Below the pieces are notes generated by a model. It was given only the letters and a program-made list of their open reading frames with translations. It was not told the DNA's origin and searched no databases. From Gluconobacter sp. Gdi (GTDB lineage Bacteria; Pseudomonadota; Alphaproteobacteria; Acetobacterales; Acetobacteraceae), in NCBI RefSeq assembly GCF_014132155.1, contig NZ_BLJQ01000001.1, forward strand, positions 434,001-498,000: a stretch of DNA of 64,000 nt, in the 5' to 3' direction. Shown one piece after another: positions 1 through 8,598 of this stretch. The position numbers and the translations under genes are program-made. How positions within the stretch are numbered: position 1 is the first letter of the stretch; the number at the start of each line of letters is the position of its first letter.

Positions 1-317
1 ACTGTGGCAATCGCAGCCTTCACCAGCGAGGATTTGCCCATGCCGCGAGCGCCCCAGAGCATCACGTTATTGGCCGTGAAGCCTTCTGCGAAATGACGTG
101 TGTTCGTCATGACCTGTGAAATCTGTCGCTCAATCCCCCGAAGCAGTGAAAGGGTAACGCCGGAAACCTTCTCAACTGGAGCAAGCGTTCCCATCGCGGC
201 CTGCCAGATAAAGGCATCATGGTGCTTCAGAATATCAGCACTTGGCGGTTTGGGGCTCATGCGTTCGAGGCTGTCTGCAATACGTTCAAGGACGTTGAGC
301 AGGGCGTGATCGGTCAT
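1..317 (-). CDS. AAA ATPase of the DUF815 family, N-terminal part only (runs off the left edge)
   Basis: Reading down from ATG at 317 gives an uninterrupted frame of about 105 residues to the edge. It begins MTDHALLNVLERIADSLERM and near the edge carries a Walker A loop, LWGARGMGKSSLVKA. This arrangement, a helical N-terminus followed by a GxRGxGKSS P-loop, is typical of the DUF815 ATP-binding proteins common in alphaproteobacteria, whose biological role is unknown to me. It is divergent from yajC, with a 104-base gap. The Walker B and C-terminal parts lie outside the window, so activity cannot be judged. Confidence 0.8.
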   Translation of the reverse strand, partial: MTDHALLNVLERIADSLERMSPKPPSADILKHHDAFIWQAAMGTLAPVEKVSGVTLSLLRGIERQISQVMTNTRHFAEGFTANNVMLWGARGMGKSSLVKAAIAT

Positions 318-357
318 GGAATTCGCTTTGTGCCAGTGATGAAGGAAGCGCCCGTCC

Positions 358-385
358 TTGACGGGGAAACTCCGGACGATATGGT
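358..385 (+). promoter_or_regulatory. Predicted sigma-70 type promoter of yajC
   Basis: A -35 element TTGACG (358-363) is followed after 16 bases by TATGGT (380-385), matching 5/6 and 4/6 of the consensus. A transcript from here would have a leader of about 30 nt before the yajC ATG at 422. Assigned by eye only. Confidence 0.45.
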
Positions 386-421
386 CCCCGCACGTTTCAC
401 TCAAGACTGGACCAATATTCC

Positions 422-766
422 ATGAGCAGTCTGTTCATTTCTTCCGCACAGGCCGCCGATGGCGGCGGGCTCCTCGCGAACCCGACGGTGCTTCAGTTCG
501 CCCCGATGATTTTCATCTTCGTTGTTTTCTACTTCCTGCTGATCCGTCCGCAGCAGCAGCGTCAGCGCAAGCTCCGTGAAGAGCAGGGTGGTCTGCGCCG
601 TGGTGACAAGGTTGTGACGGCCGGAGGTATCGTTGGCATCGTGCAGGCAACCCGTGACGGTAGCGACGAAGTTGATGTCGAAATCGCTCAGGGCGTCCGT
701 GTGAAGATCGTTCGCACCACGATCACGAACATCGTGTCTCGCGACAAGGCTGCAAACGACTCCTGA
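422..766 (+). CDS. yajC: Preprotein translocase subunit YajC
   Basis: A 114-residue inner membrane protein, the usual size for YajC, the accessory subunit of the SecDF-YajC complex that assists Sec-dependent export and YidC insertion. One transmembrane helix (about residues 27-44, FAPMIFIFVVFYFLLIRP) is followed by the family's cytoplasmic segment, with LRRGDKVVTAGGIVGIV and a C-terminal VKIVRTTITNIV. The secD and secF genes usually found downstream are not here: a strong terminator follows and the next gene is convergent, so yajC appears to be transcribed alone. The start is ATG 422, with only a weak ribosome site. Confidence 0.93.
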   Translation: MSSLFISSAQAADGGGLLANPTVLQFAPMIFIFVVFYFLLIRPQQQRQRKLREEQGGLRRGDKVVTAGGIVGIVQATRDGSDEVDVEIAQGVRVKIVRTTITNIVSRDKAANDS

Positions 767-787
767 TCGGGTCGTAGCGCGCCAAGA

Positions 788-822
788 AAAACGCCCCGCC
801 GGGAGACCGGTCGGGGCGTTTT
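788..822. terminator. Bidirectional Rho-independent terminator between yajC and sodB
   Basis: A perfect 11-base inverted repeat (AAAACGCCCCG at 788-798, CGGGGCGTTTT at 812-822) has T runs leaving on both strands. It lies between the convergent yajC and sodB and can serve both. Confidence 0.9.
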
Positions 823-846
823 CCGTCTTCAGACTGTCTGAAAGAT

Positions 847-1455
847 TCAGGCAGACTTCAGTTCAGCTTCTGCGAACTCATAATTCGCCAACTTGTCCAG
901 ATAGTTGGTGATGTAATCCGGACGGCGGTTGCGGAAGTCGAGGTAGTAGGCGTGCTCCCAGACGTCGAGGCCGAGAAGGGCCTTGCCCCGGCCTTCGGCG
1001 AGCGGGTTGGAGCCATTGGCCGTCTTCGTCACGGCCAGCTTGCCGGACTTGTCGAGCACGAGCCAGGCCCAGCCAGAGCCGAACTGCGTTGTGGCAGCCT
1101 GCTTGAATGCGGTCTTGAAAGCATCCACGGAGCCGAAGTCTTCCGTGATCTTCTTTTCAAGCGATGTCGGCAGCTTGCCACCCGTCGGGGACAGGTTCTT
1201 CCAGAACAGGATATGGTTCCAGTGCTGGCCGGCATTGTTGAAAACCGGGGCAATGTCAGACTTGCCATGAGAGAACGCGATGATCTCTTCAAGGGACTTG
1301 CCAGCCAGTTCCGGCTTGCTTTCGACGAAGCCGTTCAGGGCTGTGACATAGGCCTGATGATGCTTGCCGTGGTGAAGTTCCAGGGTCTCCTGGCACATGC
1401 CAGCGCCTGCGAGCGCGTTGGCGGCGTAGGGCAGTGAGGGCAGTTCGAAGGCCAT
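847..1455 (-). CDS. sodB: Superoxide dismutase, Fe type
   Basis: A 202-residue cytoplasmic enzyme that dismutates superoxide to oxygen and hydrogen peroxide. Metal ligands are visible in LELHHGKHHQAYV (N-terminal His), QHWNHILFW (second His) and DVWEHAYYLDF (Asp and third His). The Gln in NNAGQHWNH is at the position that favours iron in the family, so I call it Fe type, although a cambialistic enzyme is possible. ATG 1455 is chosen because AAGGAG lies seven bases upstream; an in-frame start 18 bases further up has no such site. A hairpin separates it from the same-strand dehydrogenase gene upstream. Confidence 0.95.
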   Translation of the reverse strand: MAFELPSLPYAANALAGAGMCQETLELHHGKHHQAYVTALNGFVESKPELAGKSLEEIIAFSHGKSDIAPVFNNAGQHWNHILFWKNLSPTGGKLPTSLEKKITEDFGSVDAFKTAFKQAATTQFGSGWAWLVLDKSGKLAVTKTANGSNPLAEGRGKALLGLDVWEHAYYLDFRNRRPDYITNYLDKLANYEFAEAELKSA

Positions 1456-1482
1456 GATGTTACTCCTTGGCAAAATGAAGAA

Positions 1483-1509
1483 GTCACTCCCTCAGGGATG
1501 AGGGGTGAC
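1483..1509 (-). terminator. Stem-loop between the dehydrogenase gene and sodB (weak terminator or attenuator)
   Basis: The arms GTCAC-T-CCCTCA and TGAGGGGTGAC form 11 base pairs with one bulged base and a GGGA tetraloop. On the minus strand it is followed by TTCTTCATTTT, a loose T tract, and then by the sodB ribosome site. It probably ends the upstream transcript but could also influence sodB leader structure. Confidence 0.5.
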
Positions 1510-1526
1510 CACTGTCATAATCGATC

Positions 1527-2399
1527 TCATTTATGAGGCGTGTTGGCAACGCTGTGTTCCATCGCGCCGATGAGAGCTGAGTAGTCCTCGTCAGCGTGCT
1601 GGCGGTTGGAAAGGCCCAGAGCCTGATCGGCTATGGCCATGGCAGGCATGAAGGCACCCACTTTACGTCCCGCATCAATCAGAAGGCCCATGTCCTTGGA
1701 CATCAGACGCGTCGGGAACTGGGATGGGAAGGACTTGTCCTGACCCATTTTCAGTTTGCGCTTGTGATGGGGGCTGACAACGGCGACCTGCTGGAGTGTA
1801 TCGAACAGGACATCGCGGTCGATCCCCGCTTTCAGGCCGTAGCTTACACCTTCGGCAATGACGTTGAGCGTGGCACCCATGACGCCATTCACGACGAGTT
1901 TAAGCCGCGCGGCAGAGCCAGCAGGCCCGGCGTGGATTGTCAGCTTTCCAACGACGTCCAGAATCGGCTTGGCGCGTTCGACAGTCTCGGCATCCCCACC
2001 GACCAGCATGACCAGATCGCCGGTTTCTGCTTCGGGTGTACTGCCGGACATCGGGGCGTCCAGAACGACAAACCCGTTTTCGGCAGCGAGTTTGGCGAGA
2101 GCCAGAGCCTGTTCCGGAGACACGGTTGATGTGTCAAGCACCAGTTTTCCAGCAGATATGCCCGCGAGCATTCCGTTTTCCCCCTGAAGGGACTGATTCT
2201 CAGCGGCATCATTGGGAACGCAAAGGATGATGACGTCGGCAGCCTCGGCAATGGCACGCGGGGAGGGAAGCATCTCCGTCTCGTCTTTGCCGCCGGAGGG
2301 CGCAAAGGCCACAACGGAATATCCGGCACGGCGGAGATTGGCGCCCATCCGCTGGGCCATGGCGCCGTAGCCGATAAAACCGATTTTCATATCGGGCAT
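1527..2399 (-). CDS. NAD(P)-dependent beta-hydroxyacid dehydrogenase (3-hydroxyisobutyrate dehydrogenase family)
   Basis: A 290-residue cytoplasmic oxidoreductase. The Rossmann dinucleotide loop is at the start ([19 protein letters not shown]), the substrate-binding signature is [16 protein letters not shown] near residues 112-127, and the catalytic lysine/asparagine segment is [18 protein letters not shown]. Relatives act on 3-hydroxyisobutyrate, tartronate semialdehyde or succinic semialdehyde-like acids; the exact substrate cannot be read from the sequence. ATG 2399 has AAGGAG nine bases upstream. It is divergent from msrP. Confidence 0.85.
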   Translation of the reverse strand: MPDMKIGFIGYGAMAQRMGANLRRAGYSVVAFAPSGGKDETEMLPSPRAIAEAADVIILCVPNDAAENQSLQGENGMLAGISAGKLVLDTSTVSPEQALALAKLAAENGFVVLDAPMSGSTPEAETGDLVMLVGGDAETVERAKPILDVVGKLTIHAGPAGSAARLKLVVNGVMGATLNVIAEGVSYGLKAGIDRDVLFDTLQQVAVVSPHHKRKLKMGQDKSFPSQFPTRLMSKDMGLLIDAGRKVGAFMPAMAIADQALGLSNRQHADEDYSALIGAMEHSVANTPHK

Positions 2400-2478
2400 G
2401 CAAACCGGCTCCTTACGATGCGTTGCTTCAGTTCACGCACTATGGCTGCCAGAGTTTCATTCAGATCGGAAATTGATC

Positions 2479-3423
2479 ATGGCGATTTTTCGCTATCCAT
2501 GTCCTGCACCATCGGAGATCACCCCAAAAAAGGTTTATCTTTCTCGCCGGGGAATGTTGGGGGGGAGTGCCATGAGTCTCATGGCTGCTCTCGCCGGGAC
2601 GGCTGAAGCGGACGCTCTAAAAGCACATCCTGGCCCTTATTCGGGCGGCCTCACGCCCACGCCGGAAGAATTCGTAACCGGGTACAATAATTTTTATGAA
2701 TTCGGGATGGAGAAGGATGATCCTGTTTCTCATGCAGGTGATTTCCACCCACTGCCGTGGACACTCGAAATCTCAGGGATGGTAAAAAAGCCTCAACACA
2801 TTGATGTTGGAGCACTGTTGAAATCTTCCGACATTGAAGAGCGCATTTACCGCATGCGCTGTGTCGAAGCGTGGTCCATGGTTATCCCGTGGGATGGCAT
2901 TCCGCTGGCGAAGCTTCTGGCATTGGCTGAGCCGGATAGCGCTGCTCGCTATGTTGCTTTTGAAAGTGTTGTCAGGCCCTCTGAAATGCCGGGGCAGAGC
3001 AGTACATTTTCAGGAATTTCGTGGCCCTATGTTGAGGGCTTGAGGCTGGATGAGGCCATGAACCCGCTCACATTGCTGGCCGTCGGTATTTATGGCGAAA
3101 GCCTTCCCAACCAGAACGGTGCTCCCATCCGGCTTGTTGTGCCGTGGAAATATGGTTTCAAGGGAATTAAATCCATCCAGCGTATCCGTCTGTTGGACCG
3201 GCAGCCTCCGACGACATGGAACCGGCTGGCGCCAAACGAGTATGGCTTTTACGCCAACGTCAATCCGCAGGTTGACCACCCGCGGTGGAGCCAGGCGAGT
3301 GAGCGTGTCATCGGCTCCAAGACGCTCTTTGGCACGAAGCGTCAGCCAACACTGATGTTCAACGGCTATGCCGAGCAGGTCGCCAGTCTCTATAAAGGCA
3401 TGAACCTGCATGAAAGCTTCTAG
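2479..3423 (+). CDS. msrP: Protein-methionine-sulfoxide reductase catalytic subunit MsrP (YedY)
   Basis: A 314-residue periplasmic molybdopterin enzyme that repairs oxidised methionines in envelope proteins. The N-terminus has a twin-arginine export signal ([17 protein letters not shown]) and the mature part contains the molybdenum-ligating cysteine in [15 protein letters not shown]. The C-terminal half ([13 protein letters not shown]) is typical of YedY. I place the start at ATG 2479, which gives the normal pre-Tat length; an open extension upstream has no homologous character. It overlaps the msrQ start by 14 bases. Confidence 0.93.
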   Translation: MAIFRYPCPAPSEITPKKVYLSRRGMLGGSAMSLMAALAGTAEADALKAHPGPYSGGLTPTPEEFVTGYNNFYEFGMEKDDPVSHAGDFHPLPWTLEISGMVKKPQHIDVGALLKSSDIEERIYRMRCVEAWSMVIPWDGIPLAKLLALAEPDSAARYVAFESVVRPSEMPGQSSTFSGISWPYVEGLRLDEAMNPLTLLAVGIYGESLPNQNGAPIRLVVPWKYGFKGIKSIQRIRLLDRQPPTTWNRLAPNEYGFYANVNPQVDHPRWSQASERVIGSKTLFGTKRQPTLMFNGYAEQVASLYKGMNLHESF

Positions 3424-4057
3424 AGTATCAGGGAAAAGCACTGCTTTTTTACGGAGATACTGGCACGTCGTGCTTTATCCCCTGGGTCTCATTCCGGCTG
3501 CCTGGCTGGTCTGGCAGGGACAAAACGGAGAGCTTGGTGCTGATCCAGTCAATGTCTTTGAGCGCAGCTTAGGTCTTTGGGCTTTCCGGTTCCTGCTGAT
3601 CTGCCTTGCGCTCGCTCCGATCCAGAAAATTATCGGGATCAATCTGCTAAGGTTCAGGCGATTGACCGGATTGTTAGCGTTTTTCTACGCTGTAATGCAT
3701 CTGGCCTCTTATCTCGCGCTGGATCTTCAGTTTGATATTTCGATTTTCTGGCGAGATGTAACGCGGCGGCCATTCATTATTTTGGGAATGGTGGCGCTGG
3801 TGTTGCTTTTGCCGCTCGCCGTGACATCAAACCGCATTTCGATGCGATGGCTCAAGCGAAACTGGAAGCGGTTGCATCGACTGGTCTATGTCGCTGCCGT
3901 TCTGGCAGGCATACATTTCTTTCTCTCGTTCAAAACGCTGAACAGCACGACTGCCTTTTATCTGACGGTAATGGGGCTAGTGCTGATGACAAGAGTGCCA
4001 GCGCTTGTGAGCGCTGGCAGGCGCGTGTTCATGCACTCGGGCGCAAGGCGCTCCTGA
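3410..4057 (+). CDS. msrQ: Heme-binding membrane subunit MsrQ (YedZ)
   Basis: A 215-residue integral membrane protein with about six hydrophobic helices. It is the heme b quinol-oxidising partner that feeds electrons to MsrP. Family marks are [39 protein letters not shown] with a candidate heme-ligand His, and [20 protein letters not shown] with two more histidines. It overlaps msrP, so the pair is translationally coupled. Its 3' end overlaps the convergent downstream gene by 29 bases and no terminator is visible. Confidence 0.93.
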   Translation: MKASRVSGKSTAFLRRYWHVVLYPLGLIPAAWLVWQGQNGELGADPVNVFERSLGLWAFRFLLICLALAPIQKIIGINLLRFRRLTGLLAFFYAVMHLASYLALDLQFDISIFWRDVTRRPFIILGMVALVLLLPLAVTSNRISMRWLKRNWKRLHRLVYVAAVLAGIHFFLSFKTLNSTTAFYLTVMGLVLMTRVPALVSAGRRVFMHSGARRS

Positions 4058-4607
4058 TCTGCGGGATAAGCTTTATCAAAGCATTTTTACGCTGAGTTAG
4101 AAGATCGGGGTCGGCCTTTTCAGAGAGGGGGTGACATGCATCGGCAAGCAGGAGCCCGTCTGGCAAACGTGTAATTTCGCCGGGCCGGAAATCGAGCCGT
4201 GTCAGGGGAATGCCACAGGCTCCAAGAACGGCGATATGAGCGCTGATGCCCAGAACCAATACGAGGCGTAGTCCACTCATGTCCTGCAATTCCTCGCATA
4301 GCGCGGCACTACAGAACTCCATGTCGGTGGGGAGGGGAACCTGCTCAGGCGGAAGGTGGCGGGTAACGGGTGTGATCCGCGCCTGAATGAGAAGCGGATC
4401 ACGATTGTCGTCAGTGAAACAAATTCCCTGTGCTTCCAGAAACGGTATAAGGGTCTTGGTGGCTTTTTCCGGATCGAGACAGACAATCAACAGCTCAGCG
4501 GTAAGAGGCCCAAGTCCTTCCTTTGGGGACAAGGATGGCTGGACCACTGAACGAACAGGTGAGTGACCGTCTGATGGTGTTGAACCGGAAGAAGCCTGGG
4601 GCGTCAT
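4029..4607 (-). CDS. Degenerate uracil-DNA glycosylase superfamily protein
   Basis: A 192-residue protein recognisable as UDG-like (family 4/5) mainly by its middle and C-terminus: the segment ITPVTRHLPPEQVPLP corresponds to the usual N-A-V-R-C-x-P-P-x-N-x-P-T stretch, LRLVLVLGISAHIAVL to the conserved L-G-x-x-A strand, and ACHPLSEK to the usual HPSxxN loop. The catalytic motif near the N-terminus (usually GxAPGxxED or GLAPAxHGxNRTG) is absent; LLIVCLDPEKATKTLI is found there instead. The Fe-S cysteine pattern is not seen either. It is therefore probably not an active glycosylase. Its ATG overlaps the stop of the NYN gene by four bases. Confidence 0.6.
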   Translation of the reverse strand: MTPQASSGSTPSDGHSPVRSVVQPSLSPKEGLGPLTAELLIVCLDPEKATKTLIPFLEAQGICFTDDNRDPLLIQARITPVTRHLPPEQVPLPTDMEFCSAALCEELQDMSGLRLVLVLGISAHIAVLGACGIPLTRLDFRPGEITRLPDGLLLADACHPLSEKADPDLLTQRKNALIKLIPQIRSALRPSA

Positions 4608-5209
4608 GTATCGCTGCTCTCGTCACTATTGATGTCTGCTGGATGACGAACCGGAGGAGCCTGACGCGGTCTCGTTTCTGACTGGCGCCGTGTGAATGAC
4701 GGAGCAATGTCAGCCAACTCCACGAAACGGTCAGCCTGTCTGCGCAGGTCATCGCCGATCATGGGCGGGGTCGAGCGCATGGAAGAAATGACAGTCACGC
4801 GTACGCCACGGCTCTGTGCGGCCTCAACAGCACGACGCAGATCCGAGTCGCCGCTAATGATGACGGCGTGATCCAGTCTGGAGGACTGCTCAAGCAGATC
4901 TACGGTGAGTTCGACATCCATATTTCCCTTGATACGGCGTCTTCCTGAATGATCCGTAAACTCTCGGGCATTTTTCAACACAAGGTGGTAGCCGTTGTAG
5001 GCCAGCCAGTCTGTCAGTGGGCGAAGTGGAGAATAGTCGTCCGTCTCAGGCATGGCGGCATAGTAGAAGGCGCGCTGAAACTGGCTCTGGCTTTCAAACA
5101 GACTGCGAAGGCTACGAAAATCTACTTCAAATCCAAGGTTGCGTGCGGCGTGATGAAGGCTCGCGCCATCGATGAAGAGAGCGGTGCGTTCGTTTTGACG
5201 CAAAATCAT
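4604..5209 (-). CDS. NYN domain (LabA/DUF88-like) putative ribonuclease
   Basis: A 201-residue protein with a PIN-like NYN fold: TALFIDGASLHHAARNL supplies the first acidic residue, DVELTVDLLEQ a second acidic patch, and HAVIISGDSDLRRAVEAA the SGDSD metal-binding motif. LabA-type NYN proteins are suspected metal-dependent RNases; the target is unknown. The C-terminal ~45 residues are low-complexity and rich in Arg, Ser and Asp. I choose ATG 5209, which has AGGA seven bases upstream, over an upstream in-frame ATG at 5263. It is translationally coupled to the degenerate UDG gene. Confidence 0.85.
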   Translation of the reverse strand: MILRQNERTALFIDGASLHHAARNLGFEVDFRSLRSLFESQSQFQRAFYYAAMPETDDYSPLRPLTDWLAYNGYHLVLKNAREFTDHSGRRRIKGNMDVELTVDLLEQSSRLDHAVIISGDSDLRRAVEAAQSRGVRVTVISSMRSTPPMIGDDLRRQADRFVELADIAPSFTRRQSETRPRQAPPVRHPADINSDESSDT

Positions 5210-5335
5210 ATGATATTCCTGGTTGTAAAATGTGTTGTCTCGCCTGACAGAGACAGGCCCCAACGATAGAACATGAAACGATTCAGCCAGCGTTTAAGTT
5301 TGGTCAGGATTATGGCAGAAAAGCGGGGCTGCGTT

Positions 5336-5362
5336 GCATTGGCATGAACAGCATGCTAATGC
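5336..5362. promoter_or_regulatory. Near-perfect dyad upstream of rpoZ
   Basis: The arms GCATTGGCATG (5336-5346) and CATGCTAATGC (5352-5362) are inverted repeats of 11 bases with one mismatch (G opposite T, which can still pair in RNA) around a 5-base centre. It lies in the divergent gap between the NYN gene and rpoZ, 52 bases before the rpoZ ATG. It could be a protein operator or a leader hairpin; there is no T run, so it is not a normal terminator. Confidence 0.45.
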
Positions 5363-5414
5363 CAGCCTCTTCTGTATTCATTTTCTATAGTTTTACCCGA
5401 AGGGGGCCAGTCGC

Positions 5415-5810
5415 ATGGCGCGTGTAACCGTCGAAGATTGCATCGAGAAGGTTCCAAACCGTTTCGAGCTGGTTCTGCTGGCTGCCCAGCGTGCCCGCGC
5501 ACTCTCCCGTGGCGAAGAGATGCTGCTCGATCGTGACAACGACAAGAACCCGGTCGTTGCACTTCGTGAGATCGCTGAAGACAAGCTGAACCTTGGTAGC
5601 CTGCGTGACGGCATCATCCGTTCGCTCGCCCGTGCTCCGGAGCCGGAGCCTGTAGACGAAGAAGTCATGGACATTATCCCGACGGACCAGAACATTTTTG
5701 GTCTGCAGGATGTTTCGGCTGAAGAAGAGCATGCTCATATGGCAGACAACATGTCCGCTGATGAAGCTGCTGCCATTGAGGCAGAGCTGGGTGGCCGGGG
5801 CCGCCGCTGA
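5415..5810 (+). CDS. rpoZ: DNA-directed RNA polymerase omega subunit
   Basis: A 131-residue protein starting [20 protein letters not shown], the canonical omega N-terminus, followed by [12 protein letters not shown] and [15 protein letters not shown]. Omega helps assemble beta prime into RNA polymerase and is the site of ppGpp binding in many proteobacteria. The C-terminal ~45 residues form an acidic alanine-rich tail, common in alphaproteobacteria. It directly precedes the (p)ppGpp synthetase gene, a conserved and functionally sensible pairing. Confidence 0.96.
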   Translation: MARVTVEDCIEKVPNRFELVLLAAQRARALSRGEEMLLDRDNDKNPVVALREIAEDKLNLGSLRDGIIRSLARAPEPEPVDEEVMDIIPTDQNIFGLQDVSAEEEHAHMADNMSADEAAAIEAELGGRGRR

Positions 5811-5848
5811 TTTTCTCTGCTTTATCCTGACTGAGGGGGGTATGCTTC

Positions 5849-8149
5849 ATGCCTGACGCATCTCCTCCTGTTGAGCGTACCGCTGTCGCGACGGGAGACT
5901 TCAAGCCGTCCATCAGCGGGCTGCTCCGTCGGATCGAAAGTTACGATCCGACTGCTGATCTGTCCCGCGTTGAGGCTGCCTATGATCTGGCAGCCGATGC
6001 TCATAACGAGCAGCGGCGGGATAACGGCGACGCCTACATCACTCACCCAATTGCTGTTGCCAATATTCTGGCAGGTTTCCGGATGGACACGACGTCCATC
6101 ATTGTGGGGCTGCTGCATGATACGGTTGAAGATACAGGCGTTTCCTGTGCCTCTCTGAAAAACCGATTTGGCGAAGACGTTGCATCCCTCGTCGATGGTG
6201 TGACGAAGCTGACGCGGCTTGAGCTGCAGTCTGACCGGACGAAGCAGGCGGAAAACTTCCGTAAGCTTGTCCTGGCCATGTCACGCGATATCCGCGTGTT
6301 GATCGTTAAGCTCGCCGATCGTCTGCACAACATGCGGACGCTGCATTATGTGCAGCGCCTGGACCGGCGGCAGCGTATTGCCCGTGAGACCATGGATATC
6401 TATGCGCCGCTCGCTGAGCGCATTGGTATGGACCGGGTCAAGACGGAGCTTCAGAATCTTTCCTTCGCCCAGCTTGAGCCGGAAGCAGACGCCACGATCC
6501 GTGCGCGTCTGAACTTCCTTCGCGGGCAGGGCGCAGACATTATTGAACATATTCGCAAGGAGCTGATTGCTCTTTGTGCGGAAGCGGGTCTCGACAAGGT
6601 CGAAGTAACCGGGCGCGAAAAATCTCCCTTTTCAATCTGGGAGAAGATGCAGCGACGGAATGTGGCGTTCGAACAGCTTTCAGACATCATGGCATTCCGT
6701 CTGCTCGTTCCAACTCGTGATGCCTGTTACATGGCGTTGGGTGCCATTCATGGCGCCTATCCGATGATTGCGGGCCGCTTCAAAGATTATATTTCCACCC
6801 CAAAGGCCAACGGTTACCAGAGCCTGCATACGGGGGTGACACTCCGTCACCCGCGTAATCAGAAGATTGAAGTGCAGATCCGCACGGCGGAAATGCACGA
6901 TCTCGCTGAAAACGGCGTGGCCTCGCATTGGGCCTATAAAGAAGATGCGACGCCAAGCGAGCGTGAAGCCGCAGCGCTCTCTTCGGCTTTTGGCGCCGGT
7001 AGCCGAAAGCTGCGTTGGGTACAGGATCTTCTGGACATTCTGGAAGACAGCCAAGCCCCGGATGAGTTCCTGGAAAATACCAAGCTTGAACTCTATCAGG
7101 ATCAGGTTTTCTGCTTTACGCCCAAAGGGCAGTTGATCTCGCTTCCCCGGGGCGCGACACCTGTCGACTTTGCCTATGCCGTGCATAGTCAGGTGGGCGA
7201 TACCTGTGTCGGAGCTAAGGTAAACGGGCGGCTTCTGCCGTTGCGTCATGAGCTCCAGAACGGTGATCAGGTCGAGATCATGACGGCTCGTGGCGGTACA
7301 CCGTCGCCGTCATGGGAGCGGTTTGTTGTTACGGGCAAGGCCCGTGCGCGCGTGCGCCGTTTTGTGGCCGCGCAGCAGCGCCAGGTACATCTGGACAATG
7401 GGCGTGCAGCCATTGCCAAGGCCTTCCGTCAGGAAGGTGTCGATGGCTCCGAAAAGGTTCTTGACGGAATCCTCAAGGAGCTTCGACAGAGTTCCATCGA
7501 AGATCTCTATGTGGCTGTCGGGAACGGGCAGTTGGGTCCGAAGGATGTGGTCAATACCGCATATCCGGATCTGCGGCAGAATGGTCGTGCGCCTCGTATG
7601 GTGCCGGGTCTGTCGCCGCGCTTTGGTCAGTCACTTCTTCTGGGGGCGGGGAGCGCGTCTGCGCGTCCGGCGCCTGTTGTTCAGTCCACCAATATTCTCA
7701 AGGGTATCGGCACAGGGATTGCGACGAGTTTTGCCGGATGCTGCCGTCCGCTGCCGGGTGATCCGATTGTTGGCATCATAGCGCAGAGTAAGGGCGTGAC
7801 GATCCATCGTCGTGGATGCCAGAACCTGTCGAGTTTTGCAGATACGCCAGAGCGCTTCATTGAGGTGGACTGGGATTATGAGGCGCTCGGAAGACGTAAG
7901 GATGCAGTTCCTTACACGGCGCGCCTGTCGGTTATTGCGGCAAATGAGCCCGAAGTTCTGGCGACCCTGACCAATACGGCCGCCAAATATAATGGCAGCG
8001 TCATCAATTTGAAGATCGTGAACCGTCAGCTCGATTTCATGGAAATCTTGGTTGATCTTGAAGTTCGCGACCTAAGGCATCTTTCGTCACTTATTGCCGC
8101 GTTCCGGACTGCCGTGGGCGTGATGCAGGTAGAGCGCGCGAAGGGATGA
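5849..8149 (+). CDS. rsh: Bifunctional (p)ppGpp synthetase/hydrolase (RelA/SpoT homologue)
   Basis: A 766-residue RSH enzyme, the single long stringent-response enzyme usual in alphaproteobacteria. Domains in order: HD hydrolase (about 45-155, with YITHP at 63-67 and HDTVEDT at 90-96), synthetase (about 240-350, FKDYISTPKANGYQSLHT), TGS (about 415-475, FCFTPKGQLISLPRGATPVDFAY), a conserved CC-type region (SFAGCCRPLPGDPIVG) and a C-terminal ACT domain. Both catalytic motifs look intact, so it should make and degrade the alarmone. The start ATG 5849 is preceded by GAGGGGGG. acpS follows after four bases. Confidence 0.95.
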   Translation: MPDASPPVERTAVATGDFKPSISGLLRRIESYDPTADLSRVEAAYDLAADAHNEQRRDNGDAYITHPIAVANILAGFRMDTTSIIVGLLHDTVEDTGVSCASLKNRFGEDVASLVDGVTKLTRLELQSDRTKQAENFRKLVLAMSRDIRVLIVKLADRLHNMRTLHYVQRLDRRQRIARETMDIYAPLAERIGMDRVKTELQNLSFAQLEPEADATIRARLNFLRGQGADIIEHIRKELIALCAEAGLDKVEVTGREKSPFSIWEKMQRRNVAFEQLSDIMAFRLLVPTRDACYMALGAIHGAYPMIAGRFKDYISTPKANGYQSLHTGVTLRHPRNQKIEVQIRTAEMHDLAENGVASHWAYKEDATPSEREAAALSSAFGAGSRKLRWVQDLLDILEDSQAPDEFLENTKLELYQDQVFCFTPKGQLISLPRGATPVDFAYAVHSQVGDTCVGAKVNGRLLPLRHELQNGDQVEIMTARGGTPSPSWERFVVTGKARARVRRFVAAQQRQVHLDNGRAAIAKAFRQEGVDGSEKVLDGILKELRQSSIEDLYVAVGNGQLGPKDVVNTAYPDLRQNGRAPRMVPGLSPRFGQSLLLGAGSASARPAPVVQSTNILKGIGTGIATSFAGCCRPLPGDPIVGIIAQSKGVTIHRRGCQNLSSFADTPERFIEVDWDYEALGRRKDAVPYTARLSVIAANEPEVLATLTNTAAKYNGSVINLKIVNRQLDFMEILVDLEVRDLRHLSSLIAAFRTAVGVMQVERAKG

Positions 8150-8153
8150 CAGC

Positions 8154-8558
8154 GTGATTCTTGGCATGGGAACTGACCTGTGCATGATTTCCCGCATCGA
8201 ACGCAGCATTGAACGGTTTGGAGATCGCTTTCTTGACCGGGTATTTACCGAAGCTGAGCGTAGTCACGCTGAGCGTCTGTCTGGTCCGGCGCGAACGGGA
8301 AGTTATGCCAAGCGTTGGGCGGCCAAAGAAGCGTGCGTCAAAGCCTTGGGGACGGGAGTTGCTGACGGTGTGCAACTTCAGGACATTGGGGTTCTGAATG
8401 ATAAAAAGGGCGCTCCAAGGCTCATTCTTTCCGGCGGAGCTCAGCTCGCCCTGGAGCGTCTGACGCCATCAGGATGTCGGGCAGACGTCCTTGTGAGCCT
8501 GACGGATGACCCTCCCTTTGCATTGGCGCAGGTCATCATTCAGTCTGTTAGGGTTTGA
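8154..8558 (+). CDS. acpS: Holo-[acyl-carrier-protein] synthase
   Basis: A 134-residue enzyme that transfers 4'-phosphopantetheine from CoA to acyl carrier protein. The magnesium-binding N-terminus ILGMGTDLCMISRIE and the catalytic motif AKRWAAKEACVKALGTG are present. The start is GTG 8154, which keeps the conserved hydrophobic strand before GxGxD; ATG 8166 would remove it. It sits between rsh and lepB in the usual alphaproteobacterial order acpS-lepB-rnc-era. Confidence 0.95.
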   Translation: MILGMGTDLCMISRIERSIERFGDRFLDRVFTEAERSHAERLSGPARTGSYAKRWAAKEACVKALGTGVADGVQLQDIGVLNDKKGAPRLILSGGAQLALERLTPSGCRADVLVSLTDDPPFALAQVIIQSVRV

Positions 8559-8598
8559 AGCGCTCGCCATTGCGGGCAAGCTGCGTTAAGAGCGTCCC

